The notes below the pieces were generated by a model, which did not search any database, had not been told where the DNA came from, and saw only the letters and a list, made by a program, of their open reading frames with translations. The translations under genes and the position numbers were made by a program. A DNA stretch of 64,000 bases from Lotus japonicus (lineage: Eukaryota > Streptophyta > Magnoliopsida > Fabales > Fabaceae), in NCBI RefSeq assembly GCF_012489685.1, contig NC_080042.1:7256501-7320500 (forward strand). The letters run 5' to 3'. This document shows positions 25,810-37,486 of this stretch, piece after piece. Every line of letters starts with the position of its first letter. Position 1 is the first letter of the stretch.

Positions 25810-27249
25810 CACCACTATACTCAACGACAGCTTGTCCTCAAGCGTAAACTCAAGGCAGCTTGTCCTCAAGCACAGAATAAATCACCCCTTCTTCAGCTGC
25901 TTAGGCTTTTCAAAACAAGATACTTCACAAAACAAAAGAAAGGTCAAATGCACACAACTAAAGATGAGTGGTCAGCAAGAGTAACCAAGACTTCCAAGCA
26001 AGAGCTCATCAACTTCCTCACATGTCAACCACTCTCCTCACATTTTGGGTGCTCTAACATACAAACTCAATACTTCAGCCCTGATAATCAATCAATTCAA
26101 AGTTAGTTGCAACAATAACAAGAACAAGAGAGACTTCGAAAGGTTGTAACTTTGGCTAAGGTAAAGTGTAGGTAGGGATGCCAAGAAAAAGGAAACACAA
26201 GGGCTCAAAATAGATTTTGTGGTGAGTGATTCTTCTATTCAACAAGACCTGAGCCGAATTTTTAAGACTTTGGGACTCCTTCCTTCTTTTTTTTCTTTTC
26301 AACTTTTTTCTCTTTTTCAATTGTTAAGGCACTTGCCTTTCTTTTGACAATTCAGCATGCTTTTTTTTTACTTTTAGGAAGGAAGTCCTTTTGATATTTT
26401 CTCTGCTCAATCACAACCACAAATCATTCACCAAAGCTCAATTCACCATAATTCGGGGACCAAGAAAAATATTCATTCTTAAGGCTCAACTTGGGAAACT
26501 AAGGGAATATGATAACAATCCAAAGTCTGACGCCAACAAAGAACTCCTACCAAGTCTCTTCAAAGAACAAGTATTGTGCAACAACCAATATGCATTTCAA
26601 AGCAGAGCTAAGCATGTATAAGCATGTTAGGAATAAACATTGAGACTCTCAGCACTCAACAAAAACATTGGGGTGTTGAAGTGAAACACCCTTTCTTATG
26701 AACTGAAGCAAGTAAGATCAAGCTACCTCACATTCCAATCACAATAGCATGTACAAAGACCACAAGATAAAAACATGGAAGTATCATCAACTATCAATAA
26801 GAAGCAGCTAAATCAAGGGTGAAACCACTTAAGCAAGTTCAGCATTGCAGCAAGAAACCCAAGGATATTCATACCGACTCAAACGTAAAAAGAAAAAACA
26901 TGCAAAAACCTCGATGCACTAACTACCTAAAAAGAAAAAGAAAATGTTTTTTTTTATAGAAGAACACTAAATTAAAGCAACCTCAAATTAAAGAAAAGCA
27001 AACCAAGACTTGGGTTGTCTCCCAAGAAGCTCAATTTTTAAGTCTTTGATAGAATTCCCCGGACTCAAAGTTCTAGTCGGGGTTTATAGCAAATTGCATT
27101 AGATCCTTTAGATCATGCAAATTTTGACACAACTGCATCATCATATTACCTGCATTTCCATATATCATAGCAACATAAATCAAATTAAGAGTAGAGGGTT
27201 TAAGAAAATTCTCACAAATTTGCTTCCATGGTGTATTGAGAAGATTCCA
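25810..27249. other. Internal non-coding region of the gag-only element
   Basis: Directly after the 3' LTR boundary, about 1.4 kb without coding similarity. It contains two copies of a short motif, CAGCTTGTCCTCAAGC, near 25829 and 25857. No pol remnant is recognisable, so pol was lost completely rather than decayed. Confidence 0.6.
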
Positions 27250-27930
27250 TCATCTTGTTTGTTCATTGCCATGCTTTCCATTGATCCACATGTCCTTGAG
27301 ATTGATGCTAAGATTTGGAGTTTCCTCCTCATCTTTCTGCATTTTGTCTCCAAAGACAAAATCCTCTATGGATAAATCATGAACATCATCACATTCAATC
27401 ACATTTTTCATTTGTTCACCCATTGTATTTTCACTTTCTGTCTCAAGAACATTGGTGAAGTCTCCTTTTGAGGATTCTTCACTCCGTGGCTCCTCACTTT
27501 TATCCACAATGTCACTTTCATGGATAATAAGTGATTGCTCTCCCTCCTCCAAAACTTGAGGGCAGAAATATTCTGGTATCCCTTCAGCTATGGTTTTGGC
27601 TATATGTTCCAACTGAGTCTCCAAATTCTTGATGGAGGCTTCTTGATTCCTTAAGCTGGCCCTGGTTTCATTCATGAAACTCTGATTGGTAAGTACAAAA
27701 TCAGCCACCATCTCTTCTAAGCTCTTCTTTCCACTCCCATGATATTGATGAGGTTGTTCTTGATCAAATGGTTGATGTTCAAAATCTCCATAATATTGAT
27801 GACTTGGTAGATCCCATGGATTGACATTATCATCACATTCCCGAAAGATATCGGGTTGTCCTTCCAATCCTTGGTCATAGTAATGATGCGGGTCATATCC
27901 ATGGAATCCACTCAAATCAAAAGCATCCAT
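27250..27930 (-). CDS. Gag-derived ORF of the non-autonomous element
   Basis: An open frame of 226 residues. The central segment (KKSLEEMVADFVL then NQEASIKNLETQLEHIAKTI) resembles the conserved helical part of Tat/Athila-group Gag proteins, where SLEE and NLExQxxQLA motifs recur. The N-terminus is rich in His, Tyr and Asp, and the C-terminus is acidic. There is no zinc knuckle, which normally follows in gag. The ORF starts close to the primer-binding site as expected for gag. It is probably an internally deleted Gag; whether the product packages RNA is unknown. Confidence 0.6.
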   Translation of the reverse strand: MDAFDLSGFHGYDPHHYYDQGLEGQPDIFRECDDNVNPWDLPSHQYYGDFEHQPFDQEQPHQYHGSGKKSLEEMVADFVLTNQSFMNETRASLRNQEASIKNLETQLEHIAKTIAEGIPEYFCPQVLEEGEQSLIIHESDIVDKSEEPRSEESSKGDFTNVLETESENTMGEQMKNVIECDDVHDLSIEDFVFGDKMQKDEEETPNLSINLKDMWINGKHGNEQTR

Positions 27931-28047
27931 TGAACCTTGTAAAAATTACTTTCACACACAGGTTAGTAGCACCGATTCAATGAAGCAATGGTAATAAAAT
28001 TTCCAAACAATAAAAGTCAAGAATCAATCAACAAAACAAAACTATCA

Positions 28048-28062
28048 CCGGCAACGGCGCCA
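28048..28062 (-). promoter_or_regulatory. Primer-binding site of the gag-only element
   Basis: On the minus strand TGGCGCCGTTGCCGG lies six bases inside the 5' LTR. This is the primer-binding sequence commonly seen in plant Tat/Athila-lineage Ty3 elements. Confidence 0.85.
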
Positions 28063-28068
28063 AAAACT

Positions 28069-29525
28069 TGATAGCAATTCCGCAAGTGTACGGATTGATC
28101 GAAGTAATACAAAAGATTGTCGAACCACAGGGATAGTTGTTCATCAATTGCTTCTAAGAGTTTTGTGTTCATAATGTGAAAAAGAAAAAGCAAAATATGT
28201 TTGAAGTTTGGTTGTGTGAATAACACTTGTGAGTAAAAGCTTAGAATTATAATTCAGAAAAGAAGTACCCTGGGCAAAGCTCCACTTAGTCCAATTATGG
28301 TTCTCAAATCAAATTCTTATATGAAGTTCAGAATCCTTATCCATGATGTTATAGCCTCTACCTCTACTTGTTAATTCCTTGATCAAGTAAAACATTCAAT
28401 TTCATTTGCCAAACCTAATTCCTTAGTGCCTAGTCAATTCAATTGAAGAATGAAGTTTATAAGTTCAGGCCAATACAATAAGTTTCTACCCTTATTTCTA
28501 AGTGATAGCAAACAAATCAATCTAATCCCAAGTCCCTTAATCCTCACCAACTTCCGTTGTGCAAGAAGAAAGCAAAACACTTGTGTGCACTCAAGAGAAT
28601 ATTGATTCAGAGAAAAGATACATGGAAAAGAAACTTTATTCATATAAGAAAATAAGAAGTTTAAACCATAATCAGAACTAAGGTTCACTTCACCCAAAGT
28701 ACAAAGAGAAACTAGCCAAGCATGGCTAGGGAATTCATAATGCAAACTAAAGGAATAAAAACCTGAAAGAAGAGGGCCAAGAAGCCTCCCACAAGCTCCA
28801 AGAACCTAAACCTCTAAGTTTTGTTCAAAAGTTACAAGATACCTAAAAGAAATAACAAAATCCCTATTTATAGAGTTTCCAACAGTAATCCATGCATGTG
28901 CGTGGCCTCCTCCACGCACATGCGTGGGCAAAAAGCTCAAAACGCAAAATTCGCAGCATCAGATTTTGCCACCACGCATGTGCGTGGATCAGACGGCGCA
29001 CATGCGTGGGCATCAGGTTTTTCCTGCAGTAGCTCCACGCATGTGCGTGGGATACATGGTGCACATGCGTGGCTCATCTGATTTTCCTTCAATTTTATAA
29101 CTCCCACTTCTCCTATCATCATGGCTCTTAACTTAGCTTTCAACCATCATCATTAGCCATCAAAAACCTATCAAACCTGAAAAGAATCTCAAGAAACCAT
29201 CAAAACAACATTGTAACTCATTGGAACATGTCATTAATCATGATAATTCACCATCCTTTCATTCAATTCAGCAAATAAAACCCCCAATGTGCAATCAACA
29301 CTCATGAATTCAAAGGACTTCAGCTCAAAACTGACCATAGGAATTACTCTCTAACTAAACTAATAAAAAGACTAAATAAATTGATTAAAAACACCTAAAC
29401 TAATGCATATGCAATTATGAAATAAAAAGGGACTCAACTTGACTTAAAGCTCAATAAAGAACTCAAAAAGGAAAAGAAAGAAACAAGAAGGACTCGATAA
29501 ACATAGAATAAACCTCGGGTCATCA
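28069..29525 (-). repeat. 5' LTR of the gag-only element
   Basis: Partner of 24354-25809, with the same termini. Visible differences include CATGCATG for CACGCATG in the first palindrome. Confidence 0.93.
28890..29075. repeat. Palindrome array of the 5' LTR
   Basis: The same six-unit CCACGC-NNNN-GCGTGG array as at 25174-25356. The first unit has lost one arm base. Confidence 0.85.
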
Positions 29526-29587
29526 TCTCTCAAGACGGGACAATCACGCGGGACCACACCCACCTCATTGCCACTTAACGCCACTCC

Positions 29588-32500
29588 TGTAACACCCCGG
29601 TTTCTCAACTGAGGAGTCACATTAGTTACCTAACAAAATCTAAGGACTATTTCGTAATCCTAAGAAAACACAATATATTTTTTCCCTTTTCGAAACAACT
29701 GAACATAATTGAATATATAACATAGACTTTATTCAACAACCCGTTCCCGACATAATAATAATAGTGTCTTACATCATCATGAACAAGTTTCCAAAATAAG
29801 TACGCACACTTTAACAGTGGCGAAATAAGGTTTAAACAACAGAGTTTTCATAAGGAAAAAGAAACTCAAACATAGTCCACCAAAAAGGGAGAAGCAACTG
29901 CTTCATCCACCTCTACTCGACCGCCCACGATCACGGTCTCCGACTCGAACAGCTAAGCTTCAGCGGAAGGCTCACCATCGCCTAATAGCGTTAAGCGCCC
30001 AAACAACAAATAGCAAATAGAAAAGGGTTAACTCCATACAATTATCATGTATGAAAGAGAAAATCATGCTATTCAAATTTAACTACCTATCATGGTAAAT
30101 AAACCAGCAACATAACTAAACTCATATATCAACAACCTAATCATATAACATCAATTCGGATATCGACAACCTAACATATAACATCAATTCAAATATCAAA
30201 AACTTCAACAGTATAATATCAATTCAGATATCAATAAACCAATAACTAAAATCCAACAACATAGGGTCAGGTGTTAGTTCCCTATAATGCAACTATATGC
30301 TTCTACCAAAATGGATCGATCAGCAACGTCTCTCAAGACGGGACAATCACGCGGGACCACACCCACCTCATTGCCACTTAACGCCACTCCGGACGGGACA
30401 ATCGCGTGGGACCACACCCACCTCATCGCCACTTTAGAACATCTCGAAAGATGGGACAATCCCGCGAGACCACACCCACCTCATTGCCACTTTATAACGC
30501 CTCGAAAGACGGGACAATCACGTGGGACCACACCCACCTCATCGCCACTTAAGGACCAAAGCCTATATGCCAAGTCAGTCAACAACAATCCCCAAACCAA
30601 TGATTAATTCGGAGTAACCACATGTTATTCCTATTATCAACGAACATAACTCAATTCAATTGCATACCAACTCAGTTTAATGACAGAAACCAGTAAACGG
30701 TCGAAGCCTCTCAGAAAACGGAGACACACGTCTCAATAAGTTTACTCGGCCGAAGCCTTCAGAAAACATTTGGCACAAGCCTCAGAAACAGTCAATATAA
30801 GCAAGCATACAACATTGCAAGCATAATAATCATAATCCAATGCCAATCAATATAAACATCTTCATCTCAAACACATGCAGTGCGATAAAAGCAGGCAAGA
30901 CTCAAGGACACGCTAAAACCGAGTTACCCTTACCTTCGTGAGTAGAAGTTGGGCATGGAAGTTGTGAACCTAGAACAAGGAAACACAATCATCAACACAA
31001 GCCCTACTAGAAGTAACACTATCTAATAACGCTAATCGAAACCGGAAAGAAAGCTTTTAAAGCTTCAGAGTTCCTCTTAAGGCACGAATTGACAACGGAA
31101 CTTCGTTCGCTAAAACGAGCATAACTCGAGCTACAGAACTCGGAATGACATGAAACCAGCGCCAAAATTTCGACAATCAAAAGAGCTACGCAATGGCTCA
31201 GGTCATAGAGACTCAAAAATTATTTTTGGACACGGTACCCTAAGCAATAGGTTTCGGCCACTATGTAAAATAGGGTTTCCGAACTTTTTCTTCGGTCTAA
31301 ATCGATTCCTAGGTATTCCTAGGCGATATCTAGGCCAGGGAAACTCTCAGAAAAATTATCGGGTCGAAAACTGTCGCAGGGGTATTTTGGTCAATATTTT
31401 TAGCTCAGAAATTCAAAACTGAAATTTCGAAAAACAAATTAGATGGGGTCGACACCAACGACGATTATGACGACTAATCCTACTAACGCTAAGCTCAGTC
31501 GAGAGTTTTAAGCCCAAAGGACGGAACTTTAGCCAAAAATGGGTATTTCCTACAGAAATGAATTCCGGCGGCATTTCGGCGACATTCGGCAAAATGTAAT
31601 CCGCTAAACATGCTCAGGGGCACGCAGGGAATAAGTTTAGACACTAAAATCAAGTTATTTGGACAGTTTTACAAAAAGCTCAAAACTTTGAGCACAGAAA
31701 GACATAGAGAAAAGCGACAAAATTTAAGATCAGAAGAAAGAAATAACATCAGTACCTTGAGGCCTACGCGTAGCAACGAACAGAGCGACGATCAGGCAAG
31801 AACCGGAAAAAATCAAATCTCTTCCTTTCCTCCAAGAAGTTCACGGCCGTCTGTGTGTGTGTTGTGTGACTTTTTTTGATTTTTTTCATTTTTTGAAGTC
31901 CTATTTATAGGAAATTGAAAACGTGAGAAAATGATTATTTCGCGATTCCGATTTTTCCTACTGATTCCAACGTATTTTAGACACGATATTCTTCCCGCTG
32001 AATCTTCTAATTCTTCAAAGAAATATCAGTATGATTTTTGGTTTTCGAGGCTTGTTTTTTAATGTTTACCGGCTTAAAATGCACTTTATGCACTTTTTGA
32101 TTTTGACCTCGGATGCAGAAACTTCCTTCTGAAGAAAGATTTGGAACGTCGATTAGAGTGGGCGTACGCGTGTGGAATCTTCGTTTGAAGCTCCGAATAG
32201 AAAAAGTCTTCATCGTAGGTTAATTTAATAGCTCTAGAAAAACCAGGGATTCAGTTTCGGCAAACCTCCCGGTATCGGAAATGAGTGTTCGTAAATTCCA
32301 GGGTTTCGTATCGAAACGCTTATTATGGAAGGATTAAGAGAAGTTCTAACATTTCTCTGAAGATTTTTGGAATTAGTTTCCCATCGTGTTTTTAAGTGCA
32401 AATTAGTCGTTTACTAACGGTTTTGCCCTAAGGCAGAAATGAATGAAACTCGTGCCGTAGCCTATAACGACTATGTTACTATTCTTAGTCATTTCCTGAA

Positions 32501-32625
32501 CTTTCCCCTTCTTAATATTAATCCAAACATTAAACACGAGTCAAGTTCCTCTCACGCTTACACAGAATCCTATGCGTGAGCTGGAAATCATTTATCTATT
32601 TAATTCTAAAATTTTGGGTCTTACA
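29588..32625 (-). repeat. 3' LTR of the chromovirus
   Basis: Plus-strand termini TGTAACACCCCGG and GGGTCTTACA. A minus-strand TATA box (CTATAAATAG) is at 31901-31910. The LTR is unusually long and contains the four-unit repeat block at 30335-30552. Confidence 0.95.
30335..30552. repeat. Four-unit tandem repeat in the LTR
   Basis: Units of about 55 bp built on GACGGGACAATC, GGGACCACACCCACCTCAT and GCCACTT. The same block is at 38234-38451 in the other LTR. In the older solo LTR this block received both nested insertions. Confidence 0.9.
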
Positions 32626-32645
32626 ATACTACCCCCCAAAAAGAA
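32626..32645 (-). promoter_or_regulatory. Polypurine tract of the chromovirus
   Basis: On the minus strand a GGGGGG run followed by TAGTAT abuts the 3' LTR. This is the expected plus-strand primer position. Confidence 0.7.
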
Positions 32646-32662
32646 AGTTTCGTCCTCGAAAT

Positions 32663-35600
32663 TTAAGGCTCAGTGAAGAGTTCCGGATACTGTTCCTTCA
32701 TCTTCTCTTCTAGTTCCCAAGTAGCATCGCCCGTGACTTGGTTCCAAATCACTTTTACCAGAGGAACCTGCTTGTTCCTCAACTGCTTGATCCTACGTTC
32801 CTCAATCCTCATTGGTGCCACTTCAAAAGACAAGTTGTCTCTAAGTTGGATGTCATCTTCCTTGATGATGTGAGAGGGATCAGGAATATATTTCCTTAAT
32901 TGTGACACGTGTAGCACATCATGAATCTTGGACAGAAATGGTGGCAACGCAATCCGATACGCTACTTTACCGACTCGCTCGATAATCTGATACGGTCCAA
33001 TGAACTTCGGTGTCAGCTTCCTCGACTTTATCGCCCTTCCCACTCCGGTAGTTGGTGTCACGCGAAGAAACACATGGTCTCCCGCCTCGAACTCCAGTTC
33101 TCTCCGACGTGTGTCAGCATAACTCTTTTGTCGACTCTGTGACGTCCTCATCTTCTCTTGTATTTGTTTTACTTTCTCAGTAGTCTGTTGTACTAATTCA
33201 GGTCCAACGAGAAGATGTTCGCCATCTTGAAACCAACATAAAGGAGTTCTACATCTCCTCCCATACAAAGCCTCATAAGGTGCCATTCCAATACTAGCAT
33301 GAAAACTGTTGTTATAAGTAAATTCGATCAACGGCAACAGCTCATCCCAGCTTTCTTGACTATCCAGTACACAGGCTCGCAGCAAGTCTTCCAATGACTG
33401 TATCGTCCTCTCTGTCTGCCCATCCGTCTGAGGGTGATAGGCAGAGCTCAACCTCAACTTCGTGCCAAGCGCCTCGTGCAAGGCCTTCCAGAAATGCGAA
33501 GTAAACTTCGGATCTCTGTCAGAAACAATACTCGAGGGTACTCCATGAAGTCGTACAATCTCAGCGACATACACTTTTGCAAGTGCCTCCACATTGAACG
33601 TGGTCTTCACCGGTATGAAATGTGCTGACTTCGTCAGACGGTCCACAATGACCCAAATGGAATCAAATCTCTTCCTCGTAGCTGGCAAAGCTACCACGAA
33701 ATCCATAGAGATACTGTCCCACTTCCACTCCGGCACATCAAGTGACTGTAACATACCCGCAGGCTTTTGATGTTCTATCTTCGCCTTCTGACATGTCAGA
33801 CATGCCGCCACATACTCTGCTACATTCTTCTTCATTCCTGGCCACCATAAATTCAACTTTAGATCTTGGTACATCTTTGTCGATCCCGGATGAATACTCA
33901 ATCTACTCTTGTGACCTTCGTCAAGGATCATCCTTCTCAACTCCATGTCCAATGGCACGCAGACACGTCCTTTGCAACGCAGAATGTTGTCGGTTCCTAC
34001 CTCGAAATCCGGCGCTTTTCCCAAAATGATCAAGTTCCGTTTCTCGATCAGCTCCTCATCTAACAGTTGCTTCACCTTGATCTCGTTCAGAAAATCACTA
34101 GTGATCGTCACCATCCCAAAGCTCAATTTTCCAGGTGTCACTTGCATACCCAAACTGAGGTCGCGAAAAGTCTCGATAAGTTCCAATTCCTTAATCATCA
34201 GCGATGAAACATGAATTGTCTGGCGACTCAGTGCGTCTGCTACAACATTTGCCTTTCCTGGGTGGTACAACAAAGTGAAATCATAGTCCTTGATAAATTC
34301 CATCCAACGCCTTTGTCTCATATTCAGATCCTTCTGATCGAACAGGTACTTCAGGCTCTTGTGATCACTAAAAACAGTGAAAGTGCTCCCATAAAGATAG
34401 TGCCTCCAAATCTTGAGTGCAAATACCACAGCCGCTAACTCCAAATCATGCGTAGGATAGTTCCGCTCATGTATCTTCAACTGCCTTGAAGAATAAGCCA
34501 CAGCCTTTCGGTGTTGCATCAACACACAACCCAAACCTTGGTACGAAGCATCGCAGTAAACCTCGTAGGGTTCCTCCTCTTGTGGTAAAGTCAGAACTGG
34601 CGCGGTCGTCAAGCGCTCCTTCATATCCTGGAAACTCTGTTCACAATCCTCTGTCCAAGCGAAAGGTTGGTTCTTCCGAGTAAGCTTCGTTAATGGTCCT
34701 GCAATCTTAGCGAAACCTTCGATGAATCGTCGGTAATATCCAGCTAAACCGATGAAACTCCTAATATCCGTCACAGTCTTAGGACGGTCCCATGCAAGTA
34801 CCGCTTCTACTTTACTAGGATCCACAGCAATGCCCTCCTTTGAGATGACATGTCCTAGAAACTTTACTTCTTCCAACCAAAATTCACACTTTGCCGCGTT
34901 AGCATACAGTACCTTCTCCCGAAGAACTTGCAATACTTGACGCAGATGTTCCTCGTGTTCTTCAAGATTTCTCGAGTAGATCAAGATGTCGTCGATGAAC
35001 ACCACAACGAAGCGATCCAAGAATGGTTGAAAGATCCTATTCATGTAATCCATGAATACAGCTGGTGCATTCGTAACTCCAAACGGCATCACTAAGTACT
35101 CGTAGTGCCCATAGCGTGTCCTAAACGCCGTCTTTTGGATATCCTCGTCTTTGACTCTAATCTGGTGATATCCCGATCTCAGGTCAATCTTCGAGAAAAT
35201 AGCAGCACCCTTCAATTGATCCATCAAGTCATCAATCCTCGGCAACGGATAACAGTTCTTTATCGTGACTTTGTTCAACTGTCGATAGTCCACGCAAAGT
35301 CGTGATCTTCCGTCTTTCTTCTTCACAAGTAGCACTGGCGCTCCCCATGGAGAAACGCTAGGTCGGATAAACCCCTTCTTGGTTAAATCCTCAAGTTGAC
35401 TCTTCAGCTCCGTCAGTTCTGCCGGTGCCATACGATAAGGTGCGATCGATATAGGTCCAGTGCCTGGGACTATATCAATGGTGAACTCCATATCTCTAAC
35501 TGGAGGTATTCCGGGTACGTCTTCGGGGAACACATCCTCAAACTCTTGCACAACAGCTATTCCTTGTATTCCATTCTCCTTAGCTTCCATTACGGTTGTA

Positions 35601-36025
35601 GACATGAGAGAACTCAAAGCTCCTTTCCTCAAAGAGAGCTTCGAAAAGTACGAGTTCAGAAACTCGGCGAGTCCAGCATCGGGAAAGATAACTACCTTAT
35701 TGGCGCAATCAAGAAGAACATGATGGTGGGACAACCAATCCATGCCTATGATCACATCCAATCCCTTGAGAGGTAAACAGATTAAGTTTGCTATAAACTT
35801 CTTATCTAGGTACATCCAAGGACATTCCAAACATGCAGTGTTAGTTACTAAGCTCTTAGATGCAGGGGTAGACACTGTTAAGTCAAACGGTAACTTCGAC
35901 ACTTCTAGCTTTAACCTTGTCGCACAAGCTATATCTATAAATGAATGCGTAGCACCAGAATCAAATAGCGCGATAAGGGAATTACCCGCAATCTCGCAGG
36001 TACTGCGGATCAGACCATCGTCTTC
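32663..36025 (-). pseudogene. Chromovirus pol (protease-RT-RNase H-integrase-chromodomain), downstream of an in-frame TAG
   Basis: Continuous open frame after the stop at 36026-36028. Order: protease (FDSGATHSF near 35960, then IIGMDWL); reverse transcriptase with catalytic FIDDIL (residues 302-307 counted from the Met at 35902); RNase H ([16 protein letters not shown]); integrase with an H-H-C-C finger and a D-D-E triad at about D734, D795 and E831; and a C-terminal chromodomain (VKVIWNQ...ATWELEE). The chromodomain and the single gag-pol frame point to the Tekay/Del clade, which targets heterochromatin. No frameshift or internal stop occurs in this part. The whole gag-pol frame is 32663-37252, about 1,530 codons including the two TAG codons. 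Confidence 0.92.
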
Positions 36026-36334
36026 CTAAGCTTCAGTTCCACTGATCGAGTAGACCCTTCCACCAGCAGTAGGCCTCCTAGCCCCAGCAACATTTGCAGC
36101 AGCCTCAACTTTAGGAATCCTGCACTCTGCAGCAGTGTGGCCTGGCTTGTTGCAGTTCCAACACGCCGCAAGACTCTCAGAACAGTGGTTGGCATAGTGC
36201 CCCTTTTTGTTGCACCTGAAGCAAGTCACATCCTCCCGATTCCCAGATGGGGTTCTTAGTGCAATTGCATTTCCACCAGTAGGATAAAAGGACCCAGAAG
36301 TTGTCCCCCTACCCTGAGGACGAACATACGGCTT
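36026..36334 (-). pseudogene. Gag C-terminus with zinc knuckles, between two TAG codons
   Basis: The same frame as the flanking gag and pol segments. Encodes two CCHC knuckles, CFRCNKKGHYANHC and CWNCNKPGHTAAEC, which bind the genomic RNA. The in-frame TAG codons at 36335-36337 and 36026-36028 separate this part from both neighbours. Confidence 0.9.
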
Positions 36335-37252
36335 CTACTGGAAATGCCTACCCTTGTCACCTCTTCCTTGGTTAGTCCTAGCCGGACCTCCACTTCCTTG
36401 GTAAGGCTTGTTCAGACCTTGGAATTTGCCCCTTGCATTATCAATGGCCTCAATCCCCTTGGTCTTCTCCACCAGCACTTGGTAGCGATTCAGTCCTAGC
36501 GGTTGCACCGCCCTCTGCAGCTCATAACACAGCCCCTCAATGAATCGCTCACACATGTAGCCTTCATCAATCTGTCCTCTAAAGTAACGGAAGTGTTTAG
36601 CCAACGACTCCAACTTTGCAGCATACTCAGCAACGGTCATGCCTCCTTGACGGAGTCTCAGAAATTGTGCTTCCTTAGCGGCTCTAGCACTTCTAGGAAA
36701 GTACTTGTCCAAGAAAGCTCCACGGAAACACTCCCAAGTGATGGCTTGATGGTCAGCCTCCATCATAGCCCTAGCCCCACGCCACCAATACTCAGCTTCA
36801 CCCGTTAGCAGGTAGGTTGCATAATCAACTTTCATCTCTGCAGTTGTACGCAAGAAGGTAAAGATCTTCTCCAACTCTTGGAGCCATAAGTCAGCTTCTT
36901 CCGGATCGAAGCCCCCAGAGAACTTCGGCGGATCCTGACGCTTGAAATCATTCAGACCCCTGGTCTGAGCAGCAGCTAATTCACGTTCCTCCCGCTGAAC
37001 ACGGCGAGCATTCTCTTCAGCTTGGTTTTGTGCAGCCACCAAAGCAGCAGTAGCAGCACGTTGAGCTTCAGCTTCCTCCCTTGCAGCAGTGTTAGTAACT
37101 TGTTGTGCCATAAGGGCAGTCAGATTAGCAATAGCTTGCTCCATCGGATTCATGCTGTCTGAACCTTGAGTCTCGATCGGTTGTGGAAACCTCCTGTTCC
37201 TGTTTTCATGAACAGTCAAAGACCACAACAGATACTCAGGCCAGAACAACAC
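36335..37252 (-). pseudogene. Chromovirus gag (capsid part), ending at an in-frame TAG
   Basis: 305 codons containing the retrotransposon Gag domain: DPPKFSGG-like PPKFSGGFDPEEADLWLQEL, then WWRGARAMM and FLDKYFPRSARAAKEAQFL, the usual F-x-x-x-YFP block. It stops at TAG 36335-36337, directly before the basic, glycine-rich linker and zinc knuckles that continue in the same frame. The first Met at 37252 lies about 220 nt inside the primer-binding site; the true start could be the later Met in MNPMEQ. Without read-through or repair, no Gag-Pol is made. Confidence 0.88.
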
Positions 37253-37470
37253 AAAGTTCTATAATAACTAACTATGTATATACTTATATCAAATGTATAA
37301 TTAACAATAACTAGCATAAGGTTATTCACTTACGAATAACCTTCAAAAATAATCTATATAAACAGTAATCAAGCACACTCTTCCTCCGATTGACACCCCA
37401 TCAATCGGTCTCAGAGTTCAAACATCTTAAGCAGGCACTCTACCCAAAAGCTCTGGTTTTCTAGACCAAA

Positions 37471-37482
37471 GCTCTGATACCA
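37471..37482 (-). promoter_or_regulatory. Primer-binding site (tRNA-iMet type) of the chromovirus
   Basis: TGGTATCAGAGC on the minus strand, four bases inside the 5' LTR. It matches the complement of the 3' end of plant initiator methionine tRNA. Confidence 0.9.
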
Positions 37483-37486
37483 CAAT

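Larger units (their letters stand above)
24354..29525 (-). mobile_element. Non-autonomous Tat/Athila-type LTR retrotransposon (gag only)
   Basis: A 5.17-kb element with 1,456- and 1,457-bp LTRs, TG...CA termini and a perfect TCTCT duplication at 24349-24353 and 29526-29530. The empty site is seen intact in the related LTRs near 30329 and 38228. The minus orientation is set by a primer-binding site at 28048-28062. The 2.26-kb interior carries one gag-related ORF and no protease, reverse transcriptase or integrase, so it depends on a helper. The two LTRs differ at some tens of positions by eye, indicating an older insertion than 29588-40524. Confidence 0.93.

Noticed and set aside
30287..30607. 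A 106-codon ORF repeated in both chromovirus LTRs
   Set aside because: It is a translation of the tandem repeat block; its presence in both LTRs is due to LTR identity, and there is no start context or family match.
33434..35776. Plus-strand ORFs across the chromovirus pol region
   Set aside because: Antisense shadows of pol; no domain motifs.
36026..36337. Programmed UAG read-through between gag and pol
   Set aside because: Two separate TAG codons, one inside gag before the zinc knuckles, fit ordinary mutation better; kept only as an alternative in the findings.
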